Assembly: GCF_964204645.1 (NCBI RefSeq)
Contig: NC_134027.1
Coordinates: 20,758,485 to 20,822,484, forward strand
Reading direction: 5' to 3'
From: Tubulanus polymorphus
Taxonomy: Eukaryota; Nemertea; Palaeonemertea; Tubulaniformes; Tubulanidae
Length of the DNA stretch: 64,000 nucleotides
The number at the start of each line of letters is the position of its first letter. The stretch's first letter is position 1. The notes beneath the pieces are model-generated. The model worked only from the letters and a program-made list of their open reading frames with translations. It was not told the origin of the DNA and made no database searches. Shown in pieces: positions 12,179-25,705 of this stretch. A program made the translations under genes and the position numbers.

Positions 12179-13227
12179 TTATTTGGATGAGTTTCTGTAA
12201 CGGATTTTTGCACAGAAATATTCACGAATTTCTCGTCCTAATAGAAGATATATGTAAAAATTTACAACATAGTTACACTGTTGGAACTGTGTGAAAATAT
12301 CAAATAGGAAATATTTCCATTTCGTAGAGATTGACAGGTAAACCGTAACAGTGGATGGAAGTGTAAATATTGCAAATGCTAGTGAAACTGTTACAAGCAT
12401 TATTGTTGTACGTTTTGATTTTGTAGTTTTCTTATCAGACGAAACCATTTTTGATCCTCTCAACAACTGAAATATTATGACTGAATTCGAGGTAATAATA
12501 AACGATAATGGTAGAAGGCAGAGGGCGATGGCTAGTGTCATGTATAGCATTATTCGGTCAATTAAGCTATGATAACATCCAATAAAGTTGTTGGAAAAAT
12601 GCACCGACAAAGTAGGTAGTAGATAAAGAATCAGTACATTCACTATGATTCGGTTATGATTAATATGGCACATCTTGCAAATCTCGGTGTACATATCAAA
12701 CGAGATGCGAAAGGGAAGAGAACAACTGCCGCACGTTCTATAGATATAGCTACTATAAACCAGGAACTGATAAAGCCTGCGAGTTGCATTATGAATTCGT
12801 ATATTTGACAACCGATCAGTGAATTCATCACAAATATTGGACCAGTTGCTACGTGCAACAGAACAAACTGTAAAACAGGCATCAAAGTTAGATTGAAACA
12901 GAAAATGAAATCCCTGACTGATAAAACGATAAGATAGTTCGCGTAAGATAAACTCCTGAATCTGCGTCTTATCATTATCAGGAAAGTAGCCGAATTTCCA
13001 AAGGCTCCGCCGAGCAGGAACAATAGTGGCAGAATTAGCAATGATAGCGTACGGTAGCTACCAGACCTGTGCACTACAGACATGATGATCATGTAACTGT
13101 GGTAACTTTGAGCGATTTGCATCTGAGATGAATTCATGATTCTTGGGATAAAGAACTGTTTATGTGTGAGTATTGGAAAATGAATTTGAAATAGATTCAT
13201 AAAGATATTCAAGAAGCTATTTTTCAT
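12179..13227 (-). pseudogene. Rhodopsin-class (FMRFamide-receptor-like) GPCR with frameshift
   Basis: Two overlapping minus-strand frames together make one seven-transmembrane receptor. The first frame (13227 to 12643) gives an N-terminus, TM1 (LGGAFGNSATFLIMI), TM2 (SVRDFIFCFNL), TM3 ending in SIERAAVVLFP (an E-R variant of DRY) and the start of TM4. It stops just after CAILII. The second frame carries on with VNVLILYLLP (TM4/5 side), TM6 (LAFAIFTLPS) and TM7 (NYVVNFYIYLL, an NPxxY variant), ending at 12179. A single-base indel around 12650-12665 would restore continuity, so this is either a recent pseudogene or a base-call error. A start at MNSSQMQ (13137) is possible and would give a glycosylatable N-terminus. 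The ligand is unknown. Confidence 0.75.
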
Positions 13228-13499
13228 TTGACACTCAATTATTATCGTCCACAGTTAACAGAAACTGGAAGTAATTTCCAACAGTATAAATTCTATACAA
13301 TTCACTCAGATGTATGAATGTTTATTAATAGTGTGTGACATATAAAATATGTAACTCACTTAGATATATTTTCGAACACGGCAGAATATCTCTGATGAAA
13401 TATGGTCTATTGGACAAGTTTCAAATTAACTTACAACTGTAGAACAAGAACCGATAGTCATCAAACACGTTAATGTATATATTCATGGAAATGTTATTT

Positions 13500-13790
13500 A
13501 GAGAAACGGATCAGTGAACTTATCACAAATATCGGTAAAACGATGAGCTAGCGTATGATAATGTGCGGAGCCTGCGACTTATCATTATCAGGGAAATCCG
13601 AATTGCCAAACGTTGCTAACAAATAAGTTAAGTTGTGAGGAAGCATGTAAATGTCAGTATTTGGACGTATAAATATCGCAAATGCGACCGAAACTGTTAC
13701 AAGAATATTGTTGTACATTTTGATTACGTAGTTTTTTGATTAGACGAAACTATTTTTGAACCGAATTCGATGTCATTAGTACCGGCCCAT
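13500..13790 (-). pseudogene. Decayed fragment of the neighbouring GPCR gene
   Basis: Two blocks repeat the adjacent GPCR. 13505-13615 resembles about 12800-13010 (the TM1-TM3 side), sharing for example CTTATCATTATCAGG. 13655-13785 resembles about 12345-12490 (the TM5-TM6 side), sharing ACTGTTACAAG and TTTTGATTA/TTGTAGTTTT. Most of the intervening sequence is deleted and no frame is kept. It is a partial tandem duplicate on the same strand. Confidence 0.65.
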
Positions 13791-14282
13791 GTTCCCAAAC
13801 AATGACTTCTTTCGCTTGATTGGAAAGTCTGTGATGTTTATAAGGTAGGTATTGATCTTTAGTACTAACAGTACTTGATCATTAATCATTGGTCCGAATT
13901 TAACCGGCTTGACCTTGAAAATTGTTGCTAACACTACATGCATTCATTCTGTGATCTCATTTTACATTATTTGAGCATGAATAGAAAGATTGAATGTCTT
14001 AAGCCCAACGCACACGGCGTTGGGTGGTTGGTCGTTGAGACGCGATCGTCGCTGGCTTTCAGTGATGATTCATACGTACCAGCTGGAAATTTGAAATTGT
14101 ACAAAATCTAATCTGTACTAATCTTTAGCTGCAGTTACGCATAAATCATCGAGTGTTCGGATTATACAATGGTTAATTCATTGCAAAACACGTCATTGAG
14201 TGTTGCAAGGGTTTGGCAGGCCGAGCATCGAAGTGCTGCGCCCAACTGCTTCGGAGTATCTTGGATACTTTACTTTGGCACC

Positions 14283-16666
<2,384 letters not shown>

Positions 16667-16794
16667 TGTTTGCTAATGTTTTCCCTTATCGGTCAGGCTG
16701 CATCTATACTTCTCATCATGCTCCACGACGTTGCGCAAATGAACCTTATTCGGCGAGAATGCATGGAAAATAAGGATTAGAATATGATTTTTAG

Positions 16795-18170
16795 CCTATA
16801 GCGGGCTATTGCGTTCACTTTTAGTCCGTCCGTCCGTCCGTAAACGGAATCCAGTTATTTTGAGAAGTTTTGAAGACGCTTCAAGGTAATGACTTAATAT
16901 TTGGTTTGTTCATGGATCTACCCTAGATACATCTTCAGCCAAAAAACTGGCCCTGTCAGATTCAAGATGGCCGTCTGGCGGCCATTTTTGTTCACCAAAA
17001 TCAGCACTTTTTACACAATTTCGAGAGAAATGTTGAAGACGCCTTTATCAATTACCTTGATCGTTCGTATATATTTGTATCCCCCGAAGGGCCCATCAGC
17101 ATGAGAAAAGGTGGGTCAATCGGACTCAAGATAGCTAGCTCTCTTGTGAGCTTTTTTGTGCCCAAAAATGTAAATTTTGGCCTGAATTCTAAGTCTTGTA
17201 GCTTCCTATTGGTTTACCATTTTTCATTGCAATTTATGACGGGTATTCTTTGGAAAGGGACCTTTTATAGCTGAGACAGGTATTTTTGATCAGGTAATTA
17301 TGACGCATGGCGTCCTTATGGCGACCATCATGGTGTCATCAGTACTCATTCGTAGGAAGAAAAAAGTTTTTCCACATTATACTGATATTTAAGCATATTT
17401 TGTTACCACAATCGATTGAAAAATTGTAGCACATGAGATGGTCTATGATCGTGGTGAGTTTCAAGGTCATTGGTTTTTGAATATGGCCACCAGGGGGCGT
17501 TGAACAATACAATAACTTAGTATTTCTATATGGTATTCGTACCTTTGCATATTTTGCTACCACAATCAATTGGAAAGTTGTAGTTCATGACATGGTCTAT
17601 GATCGTGGTGAGTTTCAAGGTCATTGTTTTTTTGCATATGGCCACTAGGGGGCGCTGAACAATGCAATAACTTAGTAATTCTATATAATATTCGTACCTA
17701 TGCATATTTTATTACTACAATCAATTGGAAAGTTGTAGCTCATGACATGGTCCTTGATTGTGGTGGTTTCAAGGATATTAGTTATTCTATATGGTCACTA
17801 GGGCACGTTGAATAATAGAATAACTCAGTATTACCTTGTTATGTTGGTTACCGTGATCAGTTGCAAAGTTGTAGCCGATGATATGTTCTATGATTATCGT
17901 TAGTTTCAGGGTCATTGGGCTTCGCATATAGTCAGCGGGGCGTTCAATAGTAGAATAACTTAGTATTTCCATAACATTTTGGTAACTAGTCATACTTTGT
18001 TATGCCTACCACAACCAATAACAAAATTGTAGCTGCTGACATGTTCTATGATTGTGGTGAGTTTCAAGGTCATTGGATGGGGCATTGAATATTGAAATTT
18101 GTTAGATTGTGGAGCATTTGAAACCACTTCCCAAGTGGGGACGGTGTCCCTGGACCCCTAGTTTCGTTTT
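16795..18170 (+). repeat. Complex interspersed repeat with internal 155-bp tandem units, copy 1
   Basis: The left part (16825-17340) carries CGTCCGTCCGTCCG and a stretch matched, inverted, at 55130-55620. The right part (17400-18110) contains five tandem units spaced 137-156 bp, each with a core like CAATTGGAAAGTTGTAG, then CATGACATGGTCTATGAT and GTTTCAAGGTCATTG. The right end reads GGTGTCCCTGGACCCCTAGTTT. Other copies are at 54765-55650 (two units) and 60450-60825 (about one unit), both inverted. No protein-coding frame persists across copies, so I treat it as a non-autonomous element or old repeat family. Confidence 0.75.
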
Positions 18171-18423
18171 TGCGCGGTGAGATTTTTGCCTATTGAAATT
18201 TGTTTGCGCGTTTTCGTGGAGGCTGATTTAAGACAATATAGGAGTGGGTTGGGCGCCTCAAAGGACCCTGTCACATTCCACGTTTTGAGTGAGGGCAATT
18301 AGGCATTAGAAATATGTAAATCATTGGATTAGAAAAAGTAAATGCGTAAGTGAATACGTCAGAGAAATTTCAGAAACACAGAAAAATTGAAGGAGGGTAG
18401 CAAATGACTCACTTCGTTCAATA
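18171..18423. other. Intergenic, nothing recognised
   Basis: AT-rich unique-looking sequence between two repeats. No gene or motif is supported. Confidence 0.5.
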
Positions 18424-18605
18424 TGATGGATGATTCGGGCCATATCAAAAGAAACACCTAGCATTCACGCTCCACTAAATGTTTTGCATTATCCACTTTT
18501 CGTCTAAACACTACATTAAAACCAGCTATTCGTTATAACGCCTAGTAACAACCTTTCGTTTTTACGCCACGTTAAAGCTAACTTGCAGTCGACATAGTTG
18601 AATTT
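18424..18605. repeat. Degenerate partial copy of the GATTCGGGCCA MITE
   Basis: The left end GATGATTCGGGCCATAT resembles the terminus of the elements at 36706 and 50683, and the interior keeps the TTTTCGT/AACGC motif array typical of them. A matching right terminus is missing, so the copy is truncated or decayed. Confidence 0.55.
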
Positions 18606-18617
18606 ACGCGATGCACT

Positions 18618-18705
18618 TAGTGTAATGTGCAGGATACTGGGTTCGGGAACCCATGACCTGGCTTTCTGGAGTCGAACGCTTTAACCACACCGTTAGCTGA
18701 AATAG
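18618..18705 (-). other. tRNA-like sequence, degenerate tRNA or SINE head
   Basis: Read on the minus strand it has an A-box-like TAACGGTGTGGTTAAAGCG, followed 30 bases later by a B-box-like GGGTTCCCGAACCC. The latter carries an extra base compared with the usual GGTTCGANNCC. The acceptor stem does not pair well, so a functional tRNA is unlikely. A tRNA pseudogene or the 5' part of a tRNA-derived SINE fits better. Confidence 0.35.
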
Positions 18706-18934
18706 ATGTATGCGGCTTTACTGTGAATTGATATCATGATTTTTCATGAATTGACTGACTTTCGGGAATACGTAGATACGATGGGAAAACCAAATTACTG
18801 CAACAACTAGCAATGTTGATGTCGGACAAGGTTTGGGAGGTTATTATGGGGATGCCCAGATGACTCTGAACTCTGGAGGGTTCTTGGTCGTTTCGGTTTC
18901 TCGATTTCCCTCACCACAGTGATAACCTTTGAGT
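18706..18934. other. Intergenic, nothing recognised
   Basis: No gene, terminus or repeat motif that I can name. Confidence 0.4.
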
Positions 18935-19245
18935 GTGGCGGTGGTGTAGGTTGTGGTGGTTGTAGTGGTTTGGTGGTAGTAATGGTGGTTTAGGTTGTAG
19001 TGGCAGTGGTTATGCTTGTTTAGGTTGTTGTGGTGGTGCGGGGATGCTAGTTGTGGTGGTGTAGGTGGTGGTGGCGTAGGTGGTGATGGTTACAGTGTTG
19101 ATACTGGTTGTGGTGGTTGTTGGGATGCTAGATGTGGTAGTGTGGTGGTATTTGGTTGTGAATGTGGTAGTGGTGGTGATAATTCATCATTCAATATTGG
19201 AAGTGGTGGTTTAGGTTGTAGTGGCAGTAGTTATGCTGGTTGATC
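18935..19245. repeat. GGT-rich low-complexity tract
   Basis: Irregular repeats of GGTGGT, GTAGTGG and TTAGGTTGTAGTGG. A 75-codon open frame (19016-19243) is Gly/Cys-rich only because of this composition. The block TGGTTTAGGTTGTAGTGGCAG recurs at about 18987 and 19206, showing local duplication. The strand asymmetry (G-rich plus strand) could favour G-quadruplex or R-loop structure. Confidence 0.8.
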
Positions 19246-19439
19246 GCAGAAGATAGAGCGAAATGTGGTTTGAGGTTTGGTGACGTAAGATTACCATTGG
19301 TTAATTTTATGTAAAACCTCAAAATGAACTAATCCTTACTCAAATGAAAATTCAAAACTGCAGAGCTGGCTCCATGTTTTAGCTCAGTACGAGCGCGGGA
19401 ATTTTTTTCGCAGCGTAATTAGCGCAATATGACTCATAA

Positions 19440-19660
19440 TATGACCGTTCTAAATTGATCAGTAGAGTGCATCAGTTACGTACGTGTTAGCTTTATTCAA
19501 ATTGTTTTGACATTAACATCGTGAATGCGTGGAATACTAAACAAAGTACGGATGCCAAAAGAAGATACATCAATACGCAGAATTTGTGAATCCATCCTAC
19601 AGTTAAGTAGTGAGGCCGCAACTGCAATGGTTGTAATGTTGTCGTCGAACATTCATAAGT
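19440..19660 (-). pseudogene. Decayed fragment of the GPCR gene at 20241
   Basis: 19440-19485 (CGTTCTAAATTGATCAGTAG then AGTGCATCAGTTACG) matches 20905-20940 of the intact GPCR, the TM3 side. 19490-19660 matches 21125-21320, the N-terminus and TM1 side, including GTGAATGCGTGGAATA and GTACGGATGCC. The sequence between them is missing, so this is a deleted partial duplicate on the same strand. Confidence 0.7.
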
Positions 19661-20240
19661 TGTAAGCCGAAATCTCTACAAAACTCGTCGATTGTTCCAT
19701 GGTGAACCTGTTTAACTAAAAGTTTAGCGTATTCAAAGTTGAATCCAATCAGCATTGAAAACTACGTACTATGCGTTATTTAAGAGGTACTGCATGAATC
19801 GGGCTCTATAAGTTGTCATCAATATCGGGGCTAGACAGGTTAGACAGGTTGCCGGTCAATTCAATACAATTGTCTATACATTTAATGTAATGAAACAATG
19901 AGATAACTTAATATTGTTCCTAGATAAAGTATGTCAATCGTAATCGATGCTATATACGGCAATATCATATGTGCGCTCTATTTCTAAAAGGAGTCAATAG
20001 ACTTTTAATAAAGTTTACTTTGTTTTTGTTAATCAGAGCTTCAACACGTAACATGTGACGATTTTTCATCGTTTACCTCGATTACTTTTATTGATAACAC
20101 GTAGGAATTCATTTCATCTTTGATGTAAAATAGCATACATGTTAAAGGTGAACTCATTTTGTGAGGTTTGTGGTGAGTTATTTCATTCAACTTACTGAAA
20201 CTGAAAGGAATCACATTTTCCCATATTCAACATGATTATA
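19661..20240. other. 3' flank of the GPCR gene, nothing recognised
   Basis: AT-rich sequence with no supported gene, containing possible minus-strand polyadenylation hexamers but none that I can assign. Confidence 0.4.
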
Positions 20241-21323
20241 TCATAGTACTTTATTATTTCCTGGGTTTACAAAAGCCGTTTGTTTGTGGCAGGCGGTGTT
20301 TAGAATATCGATAGCTACTTTTCTGAATTTTTCATTTGTCGCGCAATACACGATAAAGTTTACTGACGAATCAATTATAGAAAATCCCAACGCCATTTGC
20401 CTCATCCCGTTCAAATGTGGGATATAACCAAAACTCATCAAACGATCGACAAAACCAAAACCTTCGCAAACGATGAACAACAAAACTACTGATAAAACCA
20501 TCCTTAAAACTCTTGTTTCCCTTCTAGACGATTCTTCGGTCACACCGAGCTCTGTACGTCGGATAACTAGACGGTGAAATGTAACTGAAATAAGCAAAAC
20601 ATTGATAACAACTAAGAAACAGATTGGGATCATGACAGTGAGATACAGGAATAGATACAGTTCGGAAATATTATACCGCCATCTTGCTTGGTCAAACCAC
20701 TCGGGGTAGCGATAAACTTTAACACGTAACGTAATATATGGCCATTGAACAGGACAATTCATAAATCGAAGATGATATTCGGGTAGGAATTGAATGAGAT
20801 GACCCAAAAAACTAACAAGTAAAATAAACGCCATCGCCCATACTGATATATACTTCTTGGGAAATTTTCGAGATTTTATCGGAAACAATACAACGATTAA
20901 CCGCTCTAGACTGAGCAGTACAGTGCACCAGTTACGCGTCATCTGAAACATGTAGAAAATCGGCAGGGCTACCGTGGTAAAAATCCAACCAAAATGCCAG
21001 TCATTCCAACGAAACACGATGTCCCCCAAAACGGCGTAAACGTACGCAGTTCTCAGCGGATAAAGAACGAATGCAGCGATCATAAATAAAAGATCGTTTA
21101 AAGCGAGAATTTTGATGAGAAAATAATTTTCAGATTTGAATTGTTTCAGAACTAATAACGTGAATGCGTTGAACATTATACCCAGTACGGACGCCGGTAG
21201 ATACCAGCATAAATATGTTAGAACACAGAATTTGTTAATCCATTGGACAGGATGAGTTTGAATCTCCTGACACAGGTTGAGTTGCGATGCAGTAGTTGTA
21301 CTGGTAGTGTTGTTATCAAACAT
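20241..21323 (-). CDS. Rhodopsin-class GPCR, FMRFamide-receptor-like, intronless
   Basis: A single-exon 360-aa seven-transmembrane receptor of the plasma membrane. The N-terminus MFDNNTTSTTT has potential N-glycosylation sites. TM1 contains GIMFNAFTLLVL, TM2 ALNDLLFMIAAF, and TM3 ends in SLERLIVVLFP, where the DRY motif is ERL. TM6 has FIVCEGFGF in place of FxxCWxP, and TM7 has SSVNFIVYC in place of NPxxY. Cysteines that could form the TM3-ECL2 bridge are not at obvious canonical positions. The general pattern matches divergent peptide-receptor-like GPCRs that are expanded in lophotrochozoans. Ligand and G-protein are unknown. A relic of the same gene lies 0.6 kb downstream, so the locus has duplicated in tandem. 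Confidence 0.9.
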   Translation of the reverse strand: MFDNNTTSTTTASQLNLCQEIQTHPVQWINKFCVLTYLCWYLPASVLGIMFNAFTLLVLKQFKSENYFLIKILALNDLLFMIAAFVLYPLRTAYVYAVLGDIVFRWNDWHFGWIFTTVALPIFYMFQMTRNWCTVLLSLERLIVVLFPIKSRKFPKKYISVWAMAFILLVSFLGHLIQFLPEYHLRFMNCPVQWPYITLRVKVYRYPEWFDQARWRYNISELYLFLYLTVMIPICFLVVINVLLISVTFHRLVIRRTELGVTEESSRRETRVLRMVLSVVLLFIVCEGFGFVDRLMSFGYIPHLNGMRQMALGFSIIDSSVNFIVYCATNEKFRKVAIDILNTACHKQTAFVNPGNNKVL

Positions 21324-22274
21324 CTCATATGCTAGCAGCCACTACCTCCGTAGGTTGTTCTATCGAGCTTCTATTTGCTAAAACTGTCAGTGATTTGAAA
21401 TTCAATCAGTTTTTGTAGCTTTCCTTTCATGACGTAGGTTTCATTCAACAAAATTTAGTCCTATCACATACCTTAAAAAACTTTACCCATCTAATTATTT
21501 CATTGAATCATATCAACTGTATGAACATTTTATCGAACCATTCCCACAACATGCGACGAATATTTGCAGCTATATTTCATTTTAAACTTTATCTGATATC
21601 TTAATTTGATTCATGCGGAAATTGAGTAATGGATTTTTTATTTCGCAACATCAAATCTGTACATTACATATGTGATGAAGCTATTTTGTTATTAGCATTT
21701 TTCCTCCAATGTTTACTGATGGTTGAATATTTCACGATACGCATCTCTCAACAAAATTCATGAATTCACAACAACAAAAAATGTGATGGCATGTATTCTA
21801 TGATGATGCACATGCGTACATTTTACGTAAATTTAGAATCGTCCATAGGATTATAATCTATTATTTCCTATTACTATTTCTATTATTTGAATTATCATTG
21901 ATATGTATCATTACATGAAGCAACATATGACTATCTATCTATATTGCACCTCGCCCATAATGCACGTGGGCACAGTGCCGTATAAGTACAGCCGCCCTAG
22001 ACTTGCACTGTGTCCCTCATCTGATGTATGTAAAATCTCTGTGAATTCCTAAAATGTAAAATACATTGTACTAATCTTGTTGTTGATGGTTAAATTGTTA
22101 CTAATGATTGTAAGCTACAGAAGAATAATGTATAGAATGTATTTAAACTGAATATTATATTGAAGTTATGGTTTCTGATTCGGACCACACCGAAATTTTT
22201 CGATCACGACAAATCTAAAAACAAGCTTGATCGCAAGAAAACAAATCTCGACGCGAGATATAGATAATCGAATA
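21324..22274. other. Upstream flank of the GPCR gene, no gene seen
   Basis: AT-rich sequence containing no open frame of note. The segment 21955-22020, which includes CTCGCCCATAATGCACGTGG, has the look of a dispersed repeat but I see no second copy here. Confidence 0.4.
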
Positions 22275-23790
22275 CAAACGAATGAAAAGTTCATAGGATG
22301 CTTCAATTCAAACTATTTTACAGTTGCTAGCCGCCATTTTGTTAGGGTACTTTTGCCCTGTATTGTTGGGTCATTATTTTCTCCTTTTTAGAAACTATTT
22401 GTGATGCGTGTTTTATGCAAAGATCATTTTTCAAATTTGCAACAATGCGACATGAGAGCGATATAAAAATCGGTGGTCAGTTTTTGCCGCGCGCATAAAA
22501 ATCCAGGGTACTGAACTTTGAAGTTCATTATTTTCAGAAATAACTTTCTAAAAAATCCAAACATTTCAAGAACTGTGCGCATAAACGCCCCGTTTCAAGT
22601 GAACTTAAAAATTTTAAGATATCTTGCCTAGTTTTTATTCTATGGCTCTTTAACTGCAGCGCGTGTATGGTTTTAATTGTTGGTAGAGTTTCAGTTTTAA
22701 ATATTACGTCATTAATACTCCATTCTGTTCTCTTTTAACGGCGCTAGTTCGTAATGCCTGTAATGGTAGCCGCTTTTACTGCAGGCCGAGGCTTACGTAC
22801 ATGCACCCAAGAAAACCCCAAATATCACTATTTTGTTGTAAATGCAATCCACACACTTCTTGCGTTTTTGGTGATGGTAGATGTCACTTTTCACTTTTTA
22901 TCACCTTTGTCTGACATTCAGACTTGATACTTGATATTTCACCACCAAAACAAGTAAACGCTTTCTTATATTTTTTCCCCGATCTAATCAATCTTGTGTG
23001 TACTTTATAGAAAGTATTCATAGAAAGAAGCTGAATATCCCCCCCATATGTCCAGCTTTTTGACCACTTCTCCATCCATCTAATTTCAGTAGAAAGTGTA
23101 AATTGATTAATGGACTACTGATTTAAATGGTCATCATACTCGATTTTGAGTGTTATATTTGTTTTCTTCTTCCATCTCAATATAGGCCTATATATTCTCT
23201 TCCCGCGCGTAACTTCGAATGGGCGCGTGATCAAAATGCCGCTCAGTCTCTGCTGCTGAATGGTCGGAAAAATCTTTAAAACCCAAAAATCTCTCATGTC
23301 TTCGATATCTATATTGCAGATTTTTATGCGCGCGGCAAAAACTGATCACCGATTTCTATATCGCTCTCATGTCGCATTGTTGCAAATTTGAGAAATGATC
23401 GTTGCATAAATAAAAACTAGAGATTCACACGGTTTAAATGTTGCAAAAACTGTCAAAATCTATCGAGGGACAGATGAGATATGATAAAACACGCATCACA
23501 AATAATTTTTTTAAAAGGAGAAACTAATGACCCAACAATACAGGACAAATGTACCCTAACAAAATGGCGGCTAGCAACTGTAAAATGGTTTATTAAAGAA
23601 TAAAAAGACGCGTAAGGCGTAAAGAGGTTTTCGGTGTCGAGATTGCTTCTCGTTGATAACTCGACAATATATTTCTAGTTTCTGCAAAATATTAGTTGGT
23701 GAACACGTATGCTCGTATTTGTATTTTGTAAAAGAGATAAATTGAGAACCTACGCGTAAGTGGCTGTGAAACTAACTTTAATACATGAAA
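22275..23790. repeat. Long inverted-repeat element with 200-280 bp arms
   Basis: The left arm 22316-22505 and the right arm 23318-23595 are inverted copies. Both include CAGTTGCTAGCCGCCATTTT, CCTGTATTGTTGGGTCATTA, CAACAATGCGACATGAGAGC and TTTTGCCGCGCGCATAAAAA. The right arm has about 80 extra bases. Flanks at 22275-22315 and 23600-23790 are found joined together at 44864-45085, so all these pieces belong to one repeat family. The 0.8-kb loop has no convincing transposase frame. I regard it as a non-autonomous, long-terminal-inverted-repeat DNA element. Confidence 0.75.
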
Positions 23791-24128
23791 TAAGTCAAAT
23801 TCAAATTCAAACATTATTCAGCATAAACATGAAAACATTGTTTGCAACGGATACATTTATACAGTAAAATCAAGTATGTACATAATAGGACATAAAATAT
23901 TCATCAGGTTCTTACTTTTATATCAGACTTCCGCTTAGAGTGGTGCGGTTGGTCTTCGCATTTTTCGACGTAACATGTCCGAAATTGCGGCCTTTCACCA
24001 AACGATAGACAATAAGTACATTGAAAATACGGATACCAAAATGTACACTAACACCGTGCGCAAAGTTATAGATGGAACAGCGCACATATGACGCCTAAGT
24101 TAGGCGTTTTCTCATAACAGCCGAAATC
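23791..24128. other. Intergenic, nothing recognised
   Basis: AT-rich sequence. A weak resemblance of 24000-24050 to the TM1 region of the nearby GPCR gene is too short to call. Confidence 0.4.
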
Positions 24129-24200
24129 TATGTGGCTGATTCGGGCCATATTAAAAATGTTTCTGTACGGCTAAAGCAACGATGAAAAACTGCGCATACT
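24129..24200. repeat. Partial GATTCGGGCCA MITE terminus
   Basis: The segment TGGCTGATTCGGGCCATATT matches the terminus of the MITEs at 36706 and 50683. The remainder of the element is absent. Confidence 0.5.
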
Positions 24201-24224
24201 AACATTCATATCAGGATTGTCCAA

Positions 24225-25440
24225 CCCTACAAGCAATTTTTCCAGCCTCCGATGTTGCCTTCACGAATAAAAGGAAATATAGTATTATCCTGAAATTTTG
24301 ATTGGCAGTGATTAATCATAGGGGTTTCCTTCGTAGTTTTGAAACTCGTATATTATCGATTTTATCGCCGGACAGAGTTTTACCGTGGAAGGCGAAGAAT
24401 TTAAGATTGTATGCTTTTGAGTCATTGCAACATCTTCTATTTCAGTAATAGAATGTTATCGCGATGGCGTTGTTTCCACCAACTGCAAACGTGCGTTTAG
24501 AAATCTCCATAAATTAATTTCCTGTTCAAGAAATATTGGAAGAAATCATCCCACGAACCTGAAATATTAACACAATTTTGAACATATCTTGCACAAAGAA
24601 AAAAAATTGCTTATTTGAGGTTATTCATTAACAGCGATTCTCATCCATATTTTAGACGCATATATCTTCGACTTACCTGGCAAATTTTACCAAGACTTTG
24701 ATACGTCAACTGATGAAAATGATAAAACGAGACCAAAGTATCGTTAGGATTTCTCAGGACGTAGATAACTTTGGTCTTTTTCTCTCTTGCTTGTATCGGG
24801 AACATTCCAAATGGAAAGTGAGTTTGCATGAGGCGTGGACGAGATGAAAGGATCCTCCGCATCCAAGTGCAATACCCTCTTCCAGGTCGGCTTCCGTCTA
24901 GCTAAATCTAATAGATCTTCATCGTCTGAAAGAAATGTTTCGCTTGCTCAGGTTGTCACTGTAAAACAGAAAATTAATTTTCCAAGAACGAATCGTTAGT
25001 TCTTCGTATATCTTATGAAATAAATATTTTGCATCAGATATTTTGCAGAAGTTAAATATATACCAGTTTTAGGATAAGATGCAAGGAAAATGTCGTCTTC
25101 AAAAACCTCAATGTTTCTTTCTGAGTGAAGCAATCAGTTCAGGTGTCGTTTTTTGCTAAATTGTCATCAATGGAATCCATTTCCATTCGCATCAAACTTT
25201 CCAGGCGTCTGTTAAAGGAACCTGCTGTTAGGCAACACCGACTGCTTCGCTGTTCGTAGCTTCAAACTGTCCAGGAGTCTTCTGCTGGGCCATACCCATT
25301 GTCCCTCGATCCATAACTTTAAACCGACCAAGAAATTGCCCCAGCCCTGCAATTCTTCACTGCTCAACCTCAAAAGTCGGTGCAAAATCTTCATGGCCAA
25401 ACCTCACCTTGTTGGTGCAATATCTTCAGTGTCCAACCTC
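24225..25440 (-). pseudogene. Sulfotransferase pseudogene, three decayed exons
   Basis: All three SULT exons are recognisable in order on the minus strand. Exon 1 remnant (about 25440-25070): it starts with the [19 protein letters not shown] module like the copy at 30991, but then a stop codon occurs where that copy reads GVAEQQ. Exon 2 remnant (about 24940-24665): [17 protein letters not shown] and [15 protein letters not shown] survive, while the first third is internally deleted. Exon 3 remnant (about 24558-24225): GSWDDFFQYFLN is followed by GDF and a stop, and later there are frameshifts before GGWKN. It lies opposite in orientation to the intact cluster and is closest in sequence to the copy at 30991-32237. 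Confidence 0.9.
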
Positions 25441-25705
25441 GCTAGTTAGCAAAATTATGCAGATAAATGGAACACTGACCAGAAGTCGACTGATTGGGTT
25501 GAAGTCTTCAGGTAAAATGTGTAGTGTCAGATTATTACAATAGTATCGCTGAGGTCACAGAGAAAATGAACATTTAAATGGGGCACGATATTTTCTTTCG
25601 TTTACAAGTTTCGTTTACAATTTCTATGGCATGGACAATAAACATTTTATATTGTATTTAGAAAATAGACGAACGTATTATTCTAAGACTTGAATACTTC
25701 TTAAA

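Noticed and set aside
18618-18705. Functional tRNA gene on the minus strand
   Set aside because: The B box has an extra base and the acceptor stem does not pair; kept only as a tRNA-like relic.
19016-19243. Gly/Cys-rich open frame of 75 codons
   Set aside because: It is produced by a GGT/TGG low-complexity tract, has no splice or start context, and no family resemblance.
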